From an uncultured Clostridia bacterium (lineage in GTDB: Bacteria > Bacillota > Clostridia > TANB77 > UBA1234): 64,000 bases of DNA. The DNA lies in NCBI GenBank assembly GCA_934169745.1, contig CAKPOE010000001.1:124001-188000 (forward strand), read 5' to 3'. Made by a program: the position numbers and the translations under genes. The notes under the pieces were generated by a model. It did no database searches. It had not been told where the DNA came from and worked only from the letters and a program-made list of their open reading frames with translations. Every line of letters begins with the position of its first letter. Positions within the stretch are counted from its first letter, which is position 1. Of the stretch, positions 52,489 to 60,793 are shown in pieces.

Positions 52489-54084
52489 TTGAAAAAAGTT
52501 CAATTACTTTTAAGTAAGTGTTTAGTACTTGTAGGTGTGATGATTTTTGTGTTGTCTGCTTCTGCATATGCTGCAGAGCCTAAACTTTTTGATGGCTCAG
52601 ATAATAAGCTTGGAACAGATGAAACGGTATACTTCTTTGCAAATGGTACTCCTATAACAATTGAAGAAAGTACAAAAGGAGAAGGTGCTCTTATTAAATG
52701 GGACGGCGGAGAACAAGAGGTTCCTGCTAATACAAAAGTATTTGGTGGAGCACATGATGATTCTACAGAAATGACTACTAGTATAACAATGAAAGGTGGA
52801 AAAGTTTTTGCAATATATGGTGGAGGCTTGCATAAGAGTAATGTAAAGAAAGCAACTGTTAAAATTGAAGGCGGAACAATAGAAAACGCGGTAATGGGCG
52901 GTGGAGCTTCATCATTAACAAAACTTTGCGGATGTGAAAATGCAGTTTGGTATAATGGTGATGCAAAAGCATCTCCTTGTGTGGTAGAAGAAGCGAATGT
53001 AACAATAGAAAAGGGAGCTGAAATTAAGGGAACGACATATAGTCTTTTATACGGCGGTGGCGAAGGAATAAGCCGTACTGATGTTGCAAATTTAGTTATA
53101 AATGGTGGAAAATTTGAAAACACTTATGTTACAGCGGGTGGCTCAAATGGTTATACAGGAAAAGCAAACTTAACTATAAATGATGGAGATTTTGGAACAG
53201 TTCTTCAAGGTATCAATAGAGGAACAATAGATGAGATAAAAATGAAAATATTAGGTGGTACATTTGAAAATGTATATATCGGTGGAGAGACGGATGACAA
53301 AGGTGTAACAGGAGAATATGGAATGGCTGAAATAGAGATAGCTGGCAAGAATACAGTAATTAAAAAATTATTACCTGGTTCAAATGGTGCTTCTCAAACC
53401 GATGATGCAACTAAAATTAGTGGGAAGATAAGTAAAGACGTAAAAATAACCAACATAGAAAATGTTGATAAGATGAAAGAAATATTTGGCGAAAATATTG
53501 AGTTGAAAAATGAAGAAGATGAAGGCGGAGGCACAGCTTGGCAAAATCCTTATAAAGATGTAAAAGAGAGTCAGTGGTTTTATTCAGCTGTGAAATATGT
53601 GACGCAAAAGAAGTTGTTTAATGGTACAACATTAAAGACTTTTGAGCCTGATACTGCTATGACAAGAGGCATGATGGCTGTGGTTCTATATCGAATGAGT
53701 GGAGAAGAAGTTAATGAATTATCAACTTTTGAAGATGTTGATAAAAATGCTTATTATGCACAAGCTATTGCATGGGCACAAGGCAAAGGCATTGTAAATG
53801 GTATTGGCGATAATAAATTTGCACCAGAAGAGATTATTACAAGAGAGCAAATTGTTACTATGATATATCGTTATGCAAATGCAAAAGAACAAACCATTCA
53901 AGAAGAGTACGATATGTCATCTTATAAAGACAGTGGAAAAATTTCGGAATACGCAATTCCTGCTTTTAAATGGGCATGTCAAAATAATATAATTGATGGT
54001 GTTGATGATACAACACTAGCACCTCAAGAATCAGCAAAAAGAGCAGAAGTTGCTAAGATATTGATGAACTATATGAAAATGTAA
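52489..54084 (+). CDS. Secreted surface protein with beta-helix-like repeats and three SLH domains
   Basis: A TTG start at 52489 (GGAG 8 bp upstream) gives 531 residues with a signal peptide (MKKVQLLLSKCLVLVG, hydrophobic core, cleavage near ASAYA-AE). Residues ~60-320 hold Gly-rich repeats (GGKVFAIYGGG, IEGGTIENAVMGGG, INGGKFENTYVTAGG, ILGGTFENVYIGGE), suggesting a right-handed beta-helix. The C-terminal ~170 residues are three SLH domains (NPYKDVKESQWFYSAV, FEDVDKNAYYAQAIAW, SYKDSGKISEYAIPAF) that bind the cell-wall polymer. Probably an S-layer-associated protein; ligand unknown. Confidence 0.9.
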   Translation: MKKVQLLLSKCLVLVGVMIFVLSASAYAAEPKLFDGSDNKLGTDETVYFFANGTPITIEESTKGEGALIKWDGGEQEVPANTKVFGGAHDDSTEMTTSITMKGGKVFAIYGGGLHKSNVKKATVKIEGGTIENAVMGGGASSLTKLCGCENAVWYNGDAKASPCVVEEANVTIEKGAEIKGTTYSLLYGGGEGISRTDVANLVINGGKFENTYVTAGGSNGYTGKANLTINDGDFGTVLQGINRGTIDEIKMKILGGTFENVYIGGETDDKGVTGEYGMAEIEIAGKNTVIKKLLPGSNGASQTDDATKISGKISKDVKITNIENVDKMKEIFGENIELKNEEDEGGGTAWQNPYKDVKESQWFYSAVKYVTQKKLFNGTTLKTFEPDTAMTRGMMAVVLYRMSGEEVNELSTFEDVDKNAYYAQAIAWAQGKGIVNGIGDNKFAPEEIITREQIVTMIYRYANAKEQTIQEEYDMSSYKDSGKISEYAIPAFKWACQNNIIDGVDDTTLAPQESAKRAEVAKILMNYMKM

Positions 54085-54150
54085 TTTGAAGACTATTTTA
54101 ACTAATAATAAAAAATAGTTTAAAGGGGGCTGTAAAAAGCTCCCTAATAA

Positions 54151-54195
54151 AAATAGGTTTTGAATCACTTGCTTGATTCAAAGCCTATTTTTTTG
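54151..54195 (+). terminator. Terminator of the SLH gene
   Basis: AAATAGGTTTTGAATCA pairs with TGATTCAAAGCCTATTT (one G-U) around a 5-nt loop, then T residues. Confidence 0.9.
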
Positions 54196-54309
54196 TAAAA
54201 CAAACACATAAATATTTTTCAAAATGTGAATAATTTGTTTTTAGACATAGCAAACTAGGGTATGAAATATACATTAAAATTTATTTTGTAATAGTCTATG
54301 CATAAAGTT

Positions 54310-55215
54310 TTATACTATTTTGTTCACGGTTATATTCGAACAAATTAAATTTCCATTTTTATTGTGTTTAAAAAATGGATTGTTTGCATATTTTTCATCT
54401 TTAGTTTCTTTTTTAAGCATTGTAAATTTCATATACTTTTCTATGTTATGTTCTTTAAAATATATGCAATTGCTGTATAAGCCATAATCAGCATCAGATA
54501 CAGGGTATTTAGGATAATATTCATAAAAATTATTGAATTTTTCCATAAGTGGTACAAAATATTCTGTGGCAAGTGCACAATGTTTTACGTTAAAAACAGC
54601 AATACATTCATCGCAAACAGCTACTTGTACGTTGTAAGGGGGTAACATTTTGTGGTCTTCTTTATTTTCATAAAGGTTGCATTTTATCTGTTTTCAAATA
54701 GCAATTTCTACTTTTTCAGTATATTTCAATATGTTTTACATAAGTACGCGCTTTTTCTATATTTTCCTTTTCTGAGTATGTAGCTTCACCAATAACAGCT
54801 TCAACTTCAATTCCTTTTTTTGAAACTTCCTTACTAATTCTTGTAACTGCTTGCCATCATGTTTCTCACCACTAGTTATTGTTGCTGCTGTTATTATTCT
54901 TTCTAATGTCATTGCTATGTGAAATATGTATTAGTTTATTTTTTACTTCTATTAATCCTTCTTTTAATGCTACTTCTACTGTTTTTTCGATTAATTTATC
55001 TAGCAAGTTAATTGCTGTTTCTTTTAGTGTGCATCCAAGAAAATATTCAAACAATAGATCTGTTTTTGTTCTTTCTATTAGACCTCTATCTGATAGTTTG
55101 TAATATCCATTTAATAGCAAGTATTTAAGCGTTTTGGAAATATCTTCTGCTTTTTTTCAATTGTTGAAGAATATTTATATTTTAATTCTTCATATACAAA
55201 AGAAAAGTCAACCAT
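54310..55215 (-). pseudogene. Decayed IS1182-family transposase
   Basis: Minus strand, in pieces in different frames: an N-terminal MVDFSFVYEELKYKY segment near 55215, then NGYYKLSDRGLIERTKTDLLF (from 55110), GEATYSEKENIEKA in the middle, and PPYNVQVAVCDECIAV...NIEKYMKFTM near 54640-54400. These are the ordered landmarks of IS1182 DDE transposases. At least two frameshifts and a missing C-terminal end make it non-functional. No terminal inverted repeats were identified. It lies at the border between the conserved chromosome and the SDR/synthetase-like region. Confidence 0.85.
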
Positions 55216-55315
55216 TTTTGCCAGTTGTCTCCTTAAATTATTTTTTGTTATTAATATATCATAAAGTTTAGTTATACTATATATCCTTTTTTGGCAGTTT
55301 CATAAAAATTCCCTT

Positions 55316-56047
55316 TTAATCTCTTGTAATGCTTCCGCCACTTGCAATAATATTTTCACCATTTAAATATGAAGAATCATCAGAAGATAAAAATAATACA
55401 ATATTAGCTATTTCGTCTGGATTCCCTAATCTTTTAATTGCAGTATGGTTAATAATATCTTTTAGTAATTCATCTGGTAAAATGTTTAACATATCTGTAT
55501 TAATCAAGCTCGGTTGAATACTATTTATAGTTATATTATTGCATGAATATTCTTTAGCAAGTGCACGTGTTAAACCATCAAGTGCAGCTTTTGAAGCACA
55601 ATAATCTGATTTATTAATCGTTCCAAAAGAAGAAGTAGAAGAGATATTAACTATTTTTCCGTATTTTTTCAAAACCATATTAGGAATTAGTAACTTTATT
55701 AAATGATAAGCACTCCAAAAATTTGTGTCAAATGTTTTTTTAAAATCTTCAAAAGATATATCTAGAAAAGGTGAATCATTGCAACAGCCGGCACAATTTA
55801 TCAATATGTCAAAATCGTAATTCTTAAGATAATTGTTATATAAATCTAATATATTTTCTTTATGACTTAAATCGCATTTGTATGGCAGAACTTTCTCATT
55901 ATAAATAAGAGTTGAGTTAATAAAAGTGTTATTGTATATTGCAATAACTTTATCTATATTCTCAGTTAAAAATAGATTTATTATACTTTCGCCAATTTTA
56001 CCACTACTACCTGTTACAAGAGCTGTTTTCCCAATTAATTTGTTCAT
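55316..56047 (-). CDS. Short-chain dehydrogenase/reductase (FabG-like)
   Basis: The ATG at 56047 (AAAGGAGG upstream) is preferred to an earlier in-frame start; 243 residues. The cofactor motif TGSSGKIG, the NNAG-like NCAGCC, the catalytic serine in NISSTSSFG and YxxxK in DYCASKAAL place it with classical SDR enzymes that use NAD(P)H. The substrate is unknown. It stands alone on the minus strand next to the transposase remnant. Confidence 0.88.
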   Translation of the reverse strand: MNKLIGKTALVTGSSGKIGESIINLFLTENIDKVIAIYNNTFINSTLIYNEKVLPYKCDLSHKENILDLYNNYLKNYDFDILINCAGCCNDSPFLDISFEDFKKTFDTNFWSAYHLIKLLIPNMVLKKYGKIVNISSTSSFGTINKSDYCASKAALDGLTRALAKEYSCNNITINSIQPSLINTDMLNILPDELLKDIINHTAIKRLGNPDEIANIVLFLSSDDSSYLNGENIIASGGSITRD

Positions 56048-56164
56048 AAAAATTCCTCCTTTAACAGTTATTATATCATATGTGTGTCGCAATTTGTATG
56101 ATTTTTAATATATGAACAAAAAGTGAAGAAGTAAAAATAACTGTAAAGACCATTTATGATAAGG

Positions 56165-56296
56165 ATGTGGTTGAAAAAGAATATAAAAGAAAAAATACAA
56201 GCAAAAATATTATGGAAATCAATAAAAGCATTAATAAATCCTTATTTAATTATTTCTGATGAGGAATTTATAAAAAAGCATGGCAGAGAAAATTAA
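56165..56296 (+). other. Possible decayed coding remnant in the gap before tRNA-Met
   Basis: The gap 56048-56521 has no clear gene. A 43-codon frame from 56165 (ending EEFIKKHGREN) and an overlapping frame upstream of it (SEEVKITVKTIYDKDVV) both look protein-like, as if one small gene had frameshifted. No ribosome site and no family recognised. Confidence 0.25.
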
Positions 56297-56490
56297 GGGG
56301 AGTGAAGAAAAAGTTGAAAAAATGATATAACGTTTGTTTAAGATTAAATAATTTTTATCAAGTTAACAGTTTTTAGGTTAGTCAAAATAATAATTCTTTG
56401 TACATGAAACAATTAATTTGTTTAAAACAAATCAAAGAATGAAATACTGTATTATTGTATATGCAAATAAACAAAAAAGTTTTCTTATAC

Positions 56491-56522
56491 AAAAAAGCTT
56501 TGAAAATAATATTTCAAAGCTT
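56491..56522 (-). terminator. tRNA-Met terminator
   Basis: On the minus strand, AAGCTTTGAAA / TTTCAAAGCTT stem followed by T residues, directly after the tRNA. Confidence 0.88.
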
Positions 56523-56598
56523 GGTAGCGGATGTAAGACTTGAACCTACGACCTCTCGGGTATGAACCGAATGCTCTAGCCAACTGAGCTAATCCGCC
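56522..56598 (-). tRNA. tRNA-Met (anticodon CAU, elongator-like)
   Basis: 77 nt with encoded CCA. Acceptor GGCGGAT / ATCCGCT, D-arm AGCTCAGTTGGCTAGAGC, anticodon loop TTCATAC with CAT, T-arm GTAGGTTCAAGTCTTAC. The sequence matches the elongator Met pattern of Firmicutes more than the initiator pattern. Confidence 0.92.
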
Positions 56599-56685
56599 AT
56601 AAACCACAAAGTTATTATATTTAAAATATATAAAAAAGTCAAGCTTTTTTACATATCTATGTGTTACATAATTTGCTAAAGTATA

Positions 56686-56714
56686 TTGACTTAATAAAAA
56701 CGTAATGCTATAAT
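56686..56714 (+). promoter_or_regulatory. Promoter of the synthetase-like/radical SAM cluster, with long leader
   Basis: TTGACT (56686-56691), 17 bp, TATAAT (56709-56714). The first gene starts at 56973, so the mRNA has a leader of about 250 nt. The leader is AT-rich and holds a few very short open frames without ribosome sites and a TGACGAA / TTCGTCA inverted repeat spaced widely. I see no terminator or known riboswitch in it. Confidence 0.65.
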
Positions 56715-56972
56715 TCAATAAATTTTAATCATATTAATATTTTATGTTTAAATATGAGGTTATTGAAGTTTAATGCTGTAATTCTTTGATGTACATACGA
56801 AAAATAAATGAAAATATGAAAATATCCTGTATATATTTGTTTTTTATATGACGAATTAGTTTAATTATGGTACCAATCAATATTATATGTATTTTAAAAT
56901 TATTTCGTCACAATAATTATAGAATAGGTACATGTTATCAGTAGTAATATGTATTTTTAGGAGGTTTTGCAT

Positions 56973-57998
56973 ATGATAATTAGTGAACCTAATTTGTGGA
57001 ATGATAAGAGCAATTTTTACATTAATGTATTAAGAAGTGACTGGTATAAAAGACTTATTAAACTGGAAAATTTAATTACGGAGGAAACTGTACGTTTTTA
57101 TTCTGGAATGGGGATAACTACTTTACATTTACCAGTAACAACCAGTTCAATATCAAGTCCAATGGGAAGAGGAAGTGATTCAAAACCTGTTAGAGTTAAT
57201 TTAGAAGGTACAGAAACATATTTAGCTGATTCAATGCAATTTTTATTAGAGTATGGTTGTAGATTATGTGATAACGGATGCTATTATCTTATGCCATCTT
57301 TTAGAGGAGAAAAAGCCGATGAAAGTCATCTTTGCCAATTTTATCACAGCGAGGCTGAAATTCCAGGTAAATTAGAGGATGTTATTAGCTTAGTAGAAAA
57401 GTATATCAAATACTTATCAGCTAAAATAATAGAAAGAATGGGAGAAGAATTAAAGGATTCTGTAGGAGATATTTCTCATATCGAAAAAATGGCTTGCTAT
57501 ATGGGAAGTTTTAAAAGAATTACATTTGATGAAGCGGAAAAATATTTTATCCAAAATTATCCACAAAATATAGGGCAATATATAGAATACAATGATGGGT
57601 GGAGGCAAATAACTCGAAAAGCTGAGAAGGTGCTTATTGAAAAATTTGGAGTTGTTTGGATAACAAACTATGATGAACTTGCTGTACCGTTTTATCAAAA
57701 AATTGATAATAGACTAGTGGGAACTACAAGAAATGCAGATTTGCTTATGGGGATAGGTGAAACGGTTGGATGTGGAGAGAGACATTTGAATGATGTAGAA
57801 CTGAATAATGCATTAGAAAAACATTGTGTTGATGCAAAGGAATATGAATGGTATATTAATATGAAAAGAGAACTTCCAATGCAAACTTCTGGGTTTGGCA
57901 TGGGCGTAGAAAGATTTTTAATGTGGCTACTAAAGGCCGAAGATATAAGAAATATGCAAATTTGTTTAAGATTTAATGGCGAAAATATATTGCCATAG
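56973..57998 (+). CDS. Free-standing AsnRS/AspRS-like class II synthetase catalytic domain
   Basis: ATG at 56973, 8 bp after AGGAGG; 341 residues. Motif 1-like PVTTSSISSPMGRGSDSKP, then TYLADSMQ, motif 2 SFRGEKADESHLCQFYHSEAE with its ATP-contacting Arg at residue 111, and motif 3 GFGMGVERF (307-315, Arg314) give a complete class II aminoacyl-adenylate site of the Asn/Asp type. The N-terminal OB-fold anticodon domain of true AsnRS is absent. Known proteins of this shape, such as archaeal AsnA-like asparagine synthetase, activate Asp without charging tRNA. First gene of the cluster, so it may make an aminoacyl-adenylate for a metabolite. Confidence 0.85.
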   Translation: MIISEPNLWNDKSNFYINVLRSDWYKRLIKLENLITEETVRFYSGMGITTLHLPVTTSSISSPMGRGSDSKPVRVNLEGTETYLADSMQFLLEYGCRLCDNGCYYLMPSFRGEKADESHLCQFYHSEAEIPGKLEDVISLVEKYIKYLSAKIIERMGEELKDSVGDISHIEKMACYMGSFKRITFDEAEKYFIQNYPQNIGQYIEYNDGWRQITRKAEKVLIEKFGVVWITNYDELAVPFYQKIDNRLVGTTRNADLLMGIGETVGCGERHLNDVELNNALEKHCVDAKEYEWYINMKRELPMQTSGFGMGVERFLMWLLKAEDIRNMQICLRFNGENILP

Positions 57999-58010
57999 AG
58001 GAGGTTTCTT

Positions 58011-59039
58011 GTGGTAGCTATAAATAATATAACATATGTTAGAAAAGAAGAAAATGGTGTTACCGTATATAATGCGGAAGATAACTTATACAAATTTTAT
58101 GAAAATCTAAAATACAGAAATATTGTACATATAAAAAAAGATGAAGAAAAATTAGAATATTTAGAAAAAAACAAAGAAAAAATCAACAAAAATATAATAT
58201 ATACATCTCCTTTCAGGATTAATTGGCTAATATCTGAAAACTGCAATTTAAATTGTGTATATTGCTTTGCAGATGACAAAATGGGGAAAAAAGAAAATAA
58301 GATGCATATCTTAAAAACAGTTAGACATATATTAAAGCTGAATACTATGGTAGTTGGTATTACAGGAGGCGAACCAACTTTAAATCCATACATATATAAT
58401 ATTATCGATAAGCTATGCGGTAAATGTGCAATATGTATTGATACTAATGGAACAGTATTGTTGAATGATAAATTAATAAAAAAAATAAAAGAGTCAAATG
58501 CTTTAGTAAGAATTACAATTGATACATTCAATGAAACAATATTAAATAAAGTTCGAATAGCCAAAAGCTCTAAATTGGATCAACTAAAAAATATACAACA
58601 AAATATCGAAAAGTTGAGATTTGCAAATGCTTTATTTATGGTTCATACAGTTGTTACTATGTATAATAAAGATGAACTAGAGGCTTTAGCAAATAATTTA
58701 ATTGCTTTGGGGGTAAAAAGGTGGAATTTATATGGAGTGAATTATTGTGAAAAATGCAAAGACTATTATGAACAAATAAAAGTGGAAAAACAAGAGCTGG
58801 AAGATATTTGCAAGTGCTTAATTTATAAATATGGTGATAAACTTGATATTTCGGTACATTACGATGAAGAAAAATATAATGAAAGAGCAGTAATATTAGT
58901 AGATTCAGATGGTAAATTTTTTCTAGATACAATTAAATCGGGAATAAGATTTATAGGAAAGAATAGTAAAAAGCCATCAAAGAATGAGATTGAGAAATTT
59001 CTTGATGTAAATGCTCACTGTAATGGATATTTGAGTTAA
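58011..59039 (+). CDS. Radical SAM protein (first of two)
   Basis: GTG start at 58011, 7 bp after AGAGGAGG; 342 residues. The cluster motif CNLNCVYC (Cys78, Cys82, Cys85) binds the [4Fe-4S] that cleaves SAM; GITGGEPTLNP is the SAM-binding GGE motif. About 70 residues precede the core. No SPASM-type cysteine array follows, though a few cysteines (CEKCKDYY, CKCL) occur. The core resembles peptide- or amino-acid-modifying radical SAM enzymes. The stretch just before the motif (SPFRINWLISENC) is similar to the second radical SAM protein (SPISISWEITSNC), so they are probably paralogues. Confidence 0.88.
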   Translation: MVAINNITYVRKEENGVTVYNAEDNLYKFYENLKYRNIVHIKKDEEKLEYLEKNKEKINKNIIYTSPFRINWLISENCNLNCVYCFADDKMGKKENKMHILKTVRHILKLNTMVVGITGGEPTLNPYIYNIIDKLCGKCAICIDTNGTVLLNDKLIKKIKESNALVRITIDTFNETILNKVRIAKSSKLDQLKNIQQNIEKLRFANALFMVHTVVTMYNKDELEALANNLIALGVKRWNLYGVNYCEKCKDYYEQIKVEKQELEDICKCLIYKYGDKLDISVHYDEEKYNERAVILVDSDGKFFLDTIKSGIRFIGKNSKKPSKNEIEKFLDVNAHCNGYLS

Positions 59040-59066
59040 TAGTATGTTAATAATAAGGAGAGTTGT

Positions 59067-59942
59067 ATGAAAAAAATTATAGATTCACATCATTTAGTTG
59101 GTCTTGATTATTGGTTGTCAAAAAACAAAAGGGAATTAGAGTACAAAAATGATATCACTGCTATTAAAAATCATAATATTAAAGCACTTATTTGTCCTTT
59201 CCCAAGTTCTGAAAATCAATTATACATTAGCGAAAATGAAATGATATGTGCGTATGCAAAAAATAATGCGAATAATGTGATACCAGTATTTGCTCTTAAT
59301 ACTAATTATGATGAATCATACAGATGTATAGAAGAATATTTTAAAGCATTTGATGTATGCGGAATAGTAATTTGGCCTATTTTATGCGATGTTGATTTAT
59401 TAAAACTTAAAGAAGACAAAAGATTTGTTAAATTGTGCCAAGAATATGATTTCTTTATATATCTGCATGTTGGCGCTGGAAATGAGAAAGATATAAAAAG
59501 GGTGGAGAAAATAGGAAATTATACTCCGCAAGATGCAATAGAATTTGCAAGAGAATTTAGTTACAAAAAAATAATTTTGGGACATATGCTAAGATTGTCT
59601 ATAGACTCTTTAGAGAAAGCATCAATAATGGATAATGTGGTAGTTGAAACTAGTGGAGTAAGTTCACAAAAAAAGTGGTATGAAAATGAGCAAAATGTTT
59701 TTCCGTCATATGATGCAGGAGAGCTGAAGAACATGGATTCAAAGGAAATATTAGAACACTGTGTAAAAAAAATGAATTTAGAAGACAAATTGGTTTTTGG
59801 AAGCAGTTTTCCATATTCCTTGTGGTGGAAATATGATTTGAAAGATGAGATTGGATTGATAGAGCAACTAGATATTTCTGAAGACGCCAAAGATAAAATA
59901 TTGTATAATAATATTAGAAAGTTTTTAAAAATTAATTTTTAA
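59067..59942 (+). CDS. Amidohydrolase-fold (TIM-barrel, Amidohydro_2-like) protein with altered active site
   Basis: 291 residues. Landmarks of the amidohydrolase barrel are visible: IDSHHLVG at the start (His8, His9), a His in YLHVGAGNE (134), LGHM (173) and FGSSFPY near residue 244. In family members the last motif is GSDxP, whose Asp is catalytic or metal-binding; here it is Ser247. The initial HxH is HH. So it may bind metal differently or be a binding or lyase-type member. It lies 27 bp after the radical SAM gene. Confidence 0.75.
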   Translation: MKKIIDSHHLVGLDYWLSKNKRELEYKNDITAIKNHNIKALICPFPSSENQLYISENEMICAYAKNNANNVIPVFALNTNYDESYRCIEEYFKAFDVCGIVIWPILCDVDLLKLKEDKRFVKLCQEYDFFIYLHVGAGNEKDIKRVEKIGNYTPQDAIEFAREFSYKKIILGHMLRLSIDSLEKASIMDNVVVETSGVSSQKKWYENEQNVFPSYDAGELKNMDSKEILEHCVKKMNLEDKLVFGSSFPYSLWWKYDLKDEIGLIEQLDISEDAKDKILYNNIRKFLKINF

Positions 59943-59953
59943 GGAGATCAATT

Positions 59954-60793
59954 ATGAAAAGATTAGAAGAACTAACGGTTAAAGATGTTGAAGATATGGA
60001 CTACAATAATTTAATTTCAATAGTGAAAGAAACAAATAGAGCTCCAGGAGGATTCAAAACATTGCAAGAAGTTGCAAATATTACTATGCTAGATAGTAGC
60101 AAACATATGTTGGAAATAGGTACCAGCACAGGGGTATCAGCAATAGAACTAGCAAGATTAACTAGATGTAAAATCGATTCTATTGATATAAATCCAAGAA
60201 GTATAGAAGAGGCAAAAAAAAGGGCTGAAAAAGAGGACTTATTAAAATATATTAATTTTCAAGTTTGTGACGCACAAAATATGATATTTACAGATAAGAG
60301 TTTTGATATAGTATTCTGCGGAAATGTGACAAGTTTAATACCTAATAGAAAAAAAGCATTATCTGAATATTACAGAGTACTAAAAAATGGTGGAGTGTTA
60401 GTTGCTGTTCCTATGTATTACATAAAAGAACCATCTCAAGATTTGATAAAAAAAGTATCTGAAGCAATTCAAGTAAATGTTGAAATATGTGACAAAAAAT
60501 ATTGGAAAGATTTCTATAATATTAATGATTTAATATACAAATATGAACAAGACTTCAAGTTTAAGTATATAAGCGATCAAGAAATAGAAAAATTCGTTAA
60601 CTATATTTTATCGAGGGAACATCTAAAGGTGCTAAAACCAGAAGTGTTTGAAATACTGTCAAAGAAATATAGAGAATATATCTATATATTTAGAGATAAT
60701 TTATCACATATGGGATATAGTATTTTGGCATTATTTAAAGAAAATGTTAATCCTGAACCAGAACTTTTTATGGGAGAAAAAATATATGGATAA
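59954..60793 (+). CDS. Class I SAM-dependent methyltransferase
   Basis: 279 residues. The SAM-binding motif LEIGTSTGVSAIELA and following acidic DSIDINPRSIEEAKKRAE, then DIVFCGNVTSLIPNR and VLKNGGVLVAVP, show a Methyltransf_11/25-type fold. A C-terminal helical extension of ~100 residues may bind the substrate. It ends inside the next gene (8-bp overlap), so translation is coupled. The substrate is unknown. Confidence 0.88.
   Translation: MKRLEELTVKDVEDMDYNNLISIVKETNRAPGGFKTLQEVANITMLDSSKHMLEIGTSTGVSAIELARLTRCKIDSIDINPRSIEEAKKRAEKEDLLKYINFQVCDAQNMIFTDKSFDIVFCGNVTSLIPNRKKALSEYYRVLKNGGVLVAVPMYYIKEPSQDLIKKVSEAIQVNVEICDKKYWKDFYNINDLIYKYEQDFKFKYISDQEIEKFVNYILSREHLKVLKPEVFEILSKKYREYIYIFRDNLSHMGYSILALFKENVNPEPELFMGEKIYG

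Noticed and set aside
56485..56718. Minus-strand open frame of 77 codons across the tRNA-Met region
   Set aside because: It translates the tRNA gene itself (GLAQLARAFGSYPRGRRF is a common tRNA artefact).
56860..56880. T-box riboswitch suggested by GGTACC in the leader before the AsnRS-like gene
   Set aside because: The rest of the T-box consensus (AGGGTGGTACCGCG) and a terminator/antiterminator pair are missing.
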